The translations under genes and the position numbers were made by a program. A DNA stretch of 7,486 nucleotides, from contig JAISZF010000129.1 in NCBI GenBank assembly GCA_031269415.1, positions 1 to 7,486 on the forward strand, written 5' to 3'. Shown here one piece after another: positions 5,889 to 7,486 of the stretch. Below the pieces are notes generated by a model. The model had not been told where the DNA came from, made no database searches, and saw only the letters and a list, made by a program, of their open reading frames with translations. This DNA is from Clostridiales bacterium (GTDB lineage: Bacteria; Bacillota; Clostridia; Lachnospirales; WQUN01). The first letter of the stretch is position 1; every line of letters begins with the position of its first letter.

Positions 5889-7486
5889 GGCGCTGATCTT
5901 GGGAGCGGGCGGCACGGGAGGGCAGGTTATTAACCGCGTGCGAGACCTGATAGAGTGGAGACAGAATAATCATATCGGCAGGATGCCTAATATACAGTAT
6001 TTGGAATTGGACGCGGATCGATCCATTATGCCGGAGAGTGATGTGAACCTCTTCGAACTGACCGTGCCTCAGGCGGCCGTCGATAAGTTTAAGCGGGAAC
6101 ACGTTCAGGACTCTATGCACAAATGGGCGGACATTGAGGCTCTGGAGGCTGTGACGGACGGCAGCAGCCGCACTCGGTCGAAGGGCAAATTTACCTTTAT
6201 GTATCACTATAACGATATAGAGCAAGCCGTTAAGCTGCGGCTGGATAACCTGTATAAAGCGCGCGTTGAGGGCTTAACCGCCACTACAAAGAAGAAGATC
6301 TATATAATCGCTAATTCTGTCAGCGGTACGGGCAGCGGATGTTTTGTGGATTTCGGATACCTGATTCGGAAGATCATACGCGAAACGCCGGAATACCGCA
6401 CGGATCCGCAGTTGAATCTGACATTGATCCTTACGCTGCCCGCCAGCATGGACAATGGCATCAAGCTGAGAAACGCTTACTTCGCGTTGGAAGAACTCAA
6501 CCATTATATGTCGGACAACGCGTATACCTTTGAGCATGTGCAGAATCCGGGGCAGATAATCAGAGAAGAATATGACGTGCACCCATTCGATTTTGTGTAC
6601 CTGATCGGCCCTCAACGAGGCCAGACCGCGGAAAGCGGCGAACTGGAAAAGAGCATAGGCGAGTATCTGTATAATGACATCTTTTCCCCCTCCGCGGACG
6701 TCCGCGACGGACGCCGCGACGATATGAACATTTTCATGCGCAGGCGCGACTCGGCCGGCTATTCCAGGAGCTACATGACATTCGGATTCTCCACTATCGA
6801 ATACCCGGCTATACAAATCTCGCGGGCCGCGGCGTACAGTTTTTTGGAGGATCAGCTCAGGCGGTTTTTGCCTGATGAGAACCTGGGGAATCTGGACTAC
6901 GCGTATGGCAATATATTCTTGAACAACGGCGGCCATAAAGAAACCGGCGCCATCTATAACCAATTATTAAAAGACGTATCGGCCAACGTCATAGACGGCG
7001 GCTCATACAGCGTTGATGTCCTGAAGCTGATCGACGGGATTAAGGTTCAGGCGTACGACAATTTTATGGACGACGGTATGAATACCCAGTACCTGCGCGA
7101 CCTGATCGACAGTATAGACCGCGGGTTTATCAGCGGCAAACTGGGGTTTACCGACGGTCAGTACAGCGATGGAACCGTGGAGAAGGTTATACAGAAGAAT
7201 ATCGATCTCCTCAAGGGCGGGACAGAAGCGGGGTGGGAACGCATAATTAAAACCTCGCTGCTCAACGCCATGTTTACGCGGCCGCACGGATTGAGACTGG
7301 TTAAGCAGCTTCTTTCGGACATTATTGAGCGAATGAATGTTGTAGAGGAGAAGCAGGAAGCTGACGGCGACGTTTCTGATATGCGATCGGAAATGCGCTC
7401 CATTTGCGCAAACATTGAGAGCCTGAAAAATGATCCACTGCTGCGAATCGGCGGGCTTTTCAGGATGCCAATAAACGATCTGTACC
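5881..7486 (+). CDS. Tubulin/FtsZ-superfamily 'tubulin-like' GTPase (3' partial)
   Basis: The frame is open from 5848 to the right edge, giving at least 535 residues from codon 5881; the stop lies outside the window. The N-terminus KALILGAGGTGGQVINRVRD matches the first strand and T1 loop of the FtsZ fold (compare FtsZ G-x-GG-x-GG-N-x-VNRM). ELDAD follows at about 42-46. NSVSGTGSG at about 145-153 is the tubulin signature T4 loop, here SGTGSG instead of GGGTG[TS]G. Then come TLILTLPASMD and NAYFALEELNHY near 198-209, FDFVYLIGP near 236, and FGFSTIEYPA near 302. This layout and size match the large bacterial tubulin-like (Tubulin_2) family rather than cell-division FtsZ or plasmid TubZ. GTP binding is expected; polymerisation is unproven. 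The start is uncertain: ACG 5881 has a well-spaced ribosome binding site, while TTG 5899 would remove most of the first strand. It overlaps the membrane-protein gene by 8 bases. Confidence 0.88.

Noticed and set aside
5618..5896. An alternative 92-codon plus-strand frame over the membrane-protein gene
   Set aside because: The frame used at 5571-5888 gives three clean hydrophobic segments and has a ribosome binding site; this one gives a mixed, uninterpretable sequence.
6693..6706. A 14-base perfect palindrome CGCGGACGTCCGCG
   Set aside because: It lies inside the tubulin-like coding region in a GC-rich Arg/Asp stretch, has no loop or second copy, and is most likely chance.
6886..6912. GNLDYAYGN resembles the FtsZ T7 catalytic loop (N-x-DFAD)
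   Set aside because: It is about 185 residues after T4, against about 100 in FtsZ, and lacks the second acidic residue. A structure prediction would be needed before calling it T7.
6274..6963. A 229-codon open frame on the minus strand under the tubulin-like gene
   Set aside because: It is antisense to a frame with clear T1 and T4 motifs and no stop over 535 codons; its own translation shows no family pattern.

Overview
The window is a compact, one-direction (+) bacterial gene cluster of five genes. The first is cut at the left edge and the last at the right edge. The strong purine-rich ribosome binding sites, ATG starts, tight packing and roughly balanced base composition suggest a bacterium. 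A Clostridia-like Bacillota source is my best guess, but no marker gene is present, so this is weakly supported. I see no RNA gene, mobile element, CRISPR array, clear promoter or intrinsic terminator. The cluster reads as the interior of a longer operon.

Layout: (1) 2-2188, an actin/Hsp70-fold ATPase with beta-rich regions on both sides of the ATPase core; its frame is open through the left edge. (2) 2250-4316, a large, mostly helical protein whose C-terminus resembles the C-terminal beta-domain of the Hsp70 nucleotide exchange factor GrpE. (3) 4335-5555, a shorter protein that shares that C-terminal region with gene 2 but has a different N-terminal half. (4) 5571-5888, a small protein with three predicted membrane segments. 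(5) 5881-7486, a tubulin/FtsZ-superfamily GTPase of the large 'tubulin-like' (Tubulin_2) type, open through the right edge. Gaps are 61, 18 and 15 bases, and the last two genes overlap by 8 bases if gene 5 starts at 5881.

The likely theme is a two-filament or two-NTPase machine: an actin-fold ATPase, two candidate dedicated exchange factors, a membrane anchor and a tubulin-fold GTPase, all translated together. Tubulin-like families in multigene predicted membrane-remodelling systems have been proposed before from comparative genomics. The sequence cannot say what this system does. Cytoskeletal, membrane-remodelling, surface-assembly or defence roles are all open. The strongest new observations are the pair of GrpE-like paralogs beside the Hsp70-like gene, and the absence of a conventional start codon for the tubulin-like gene.
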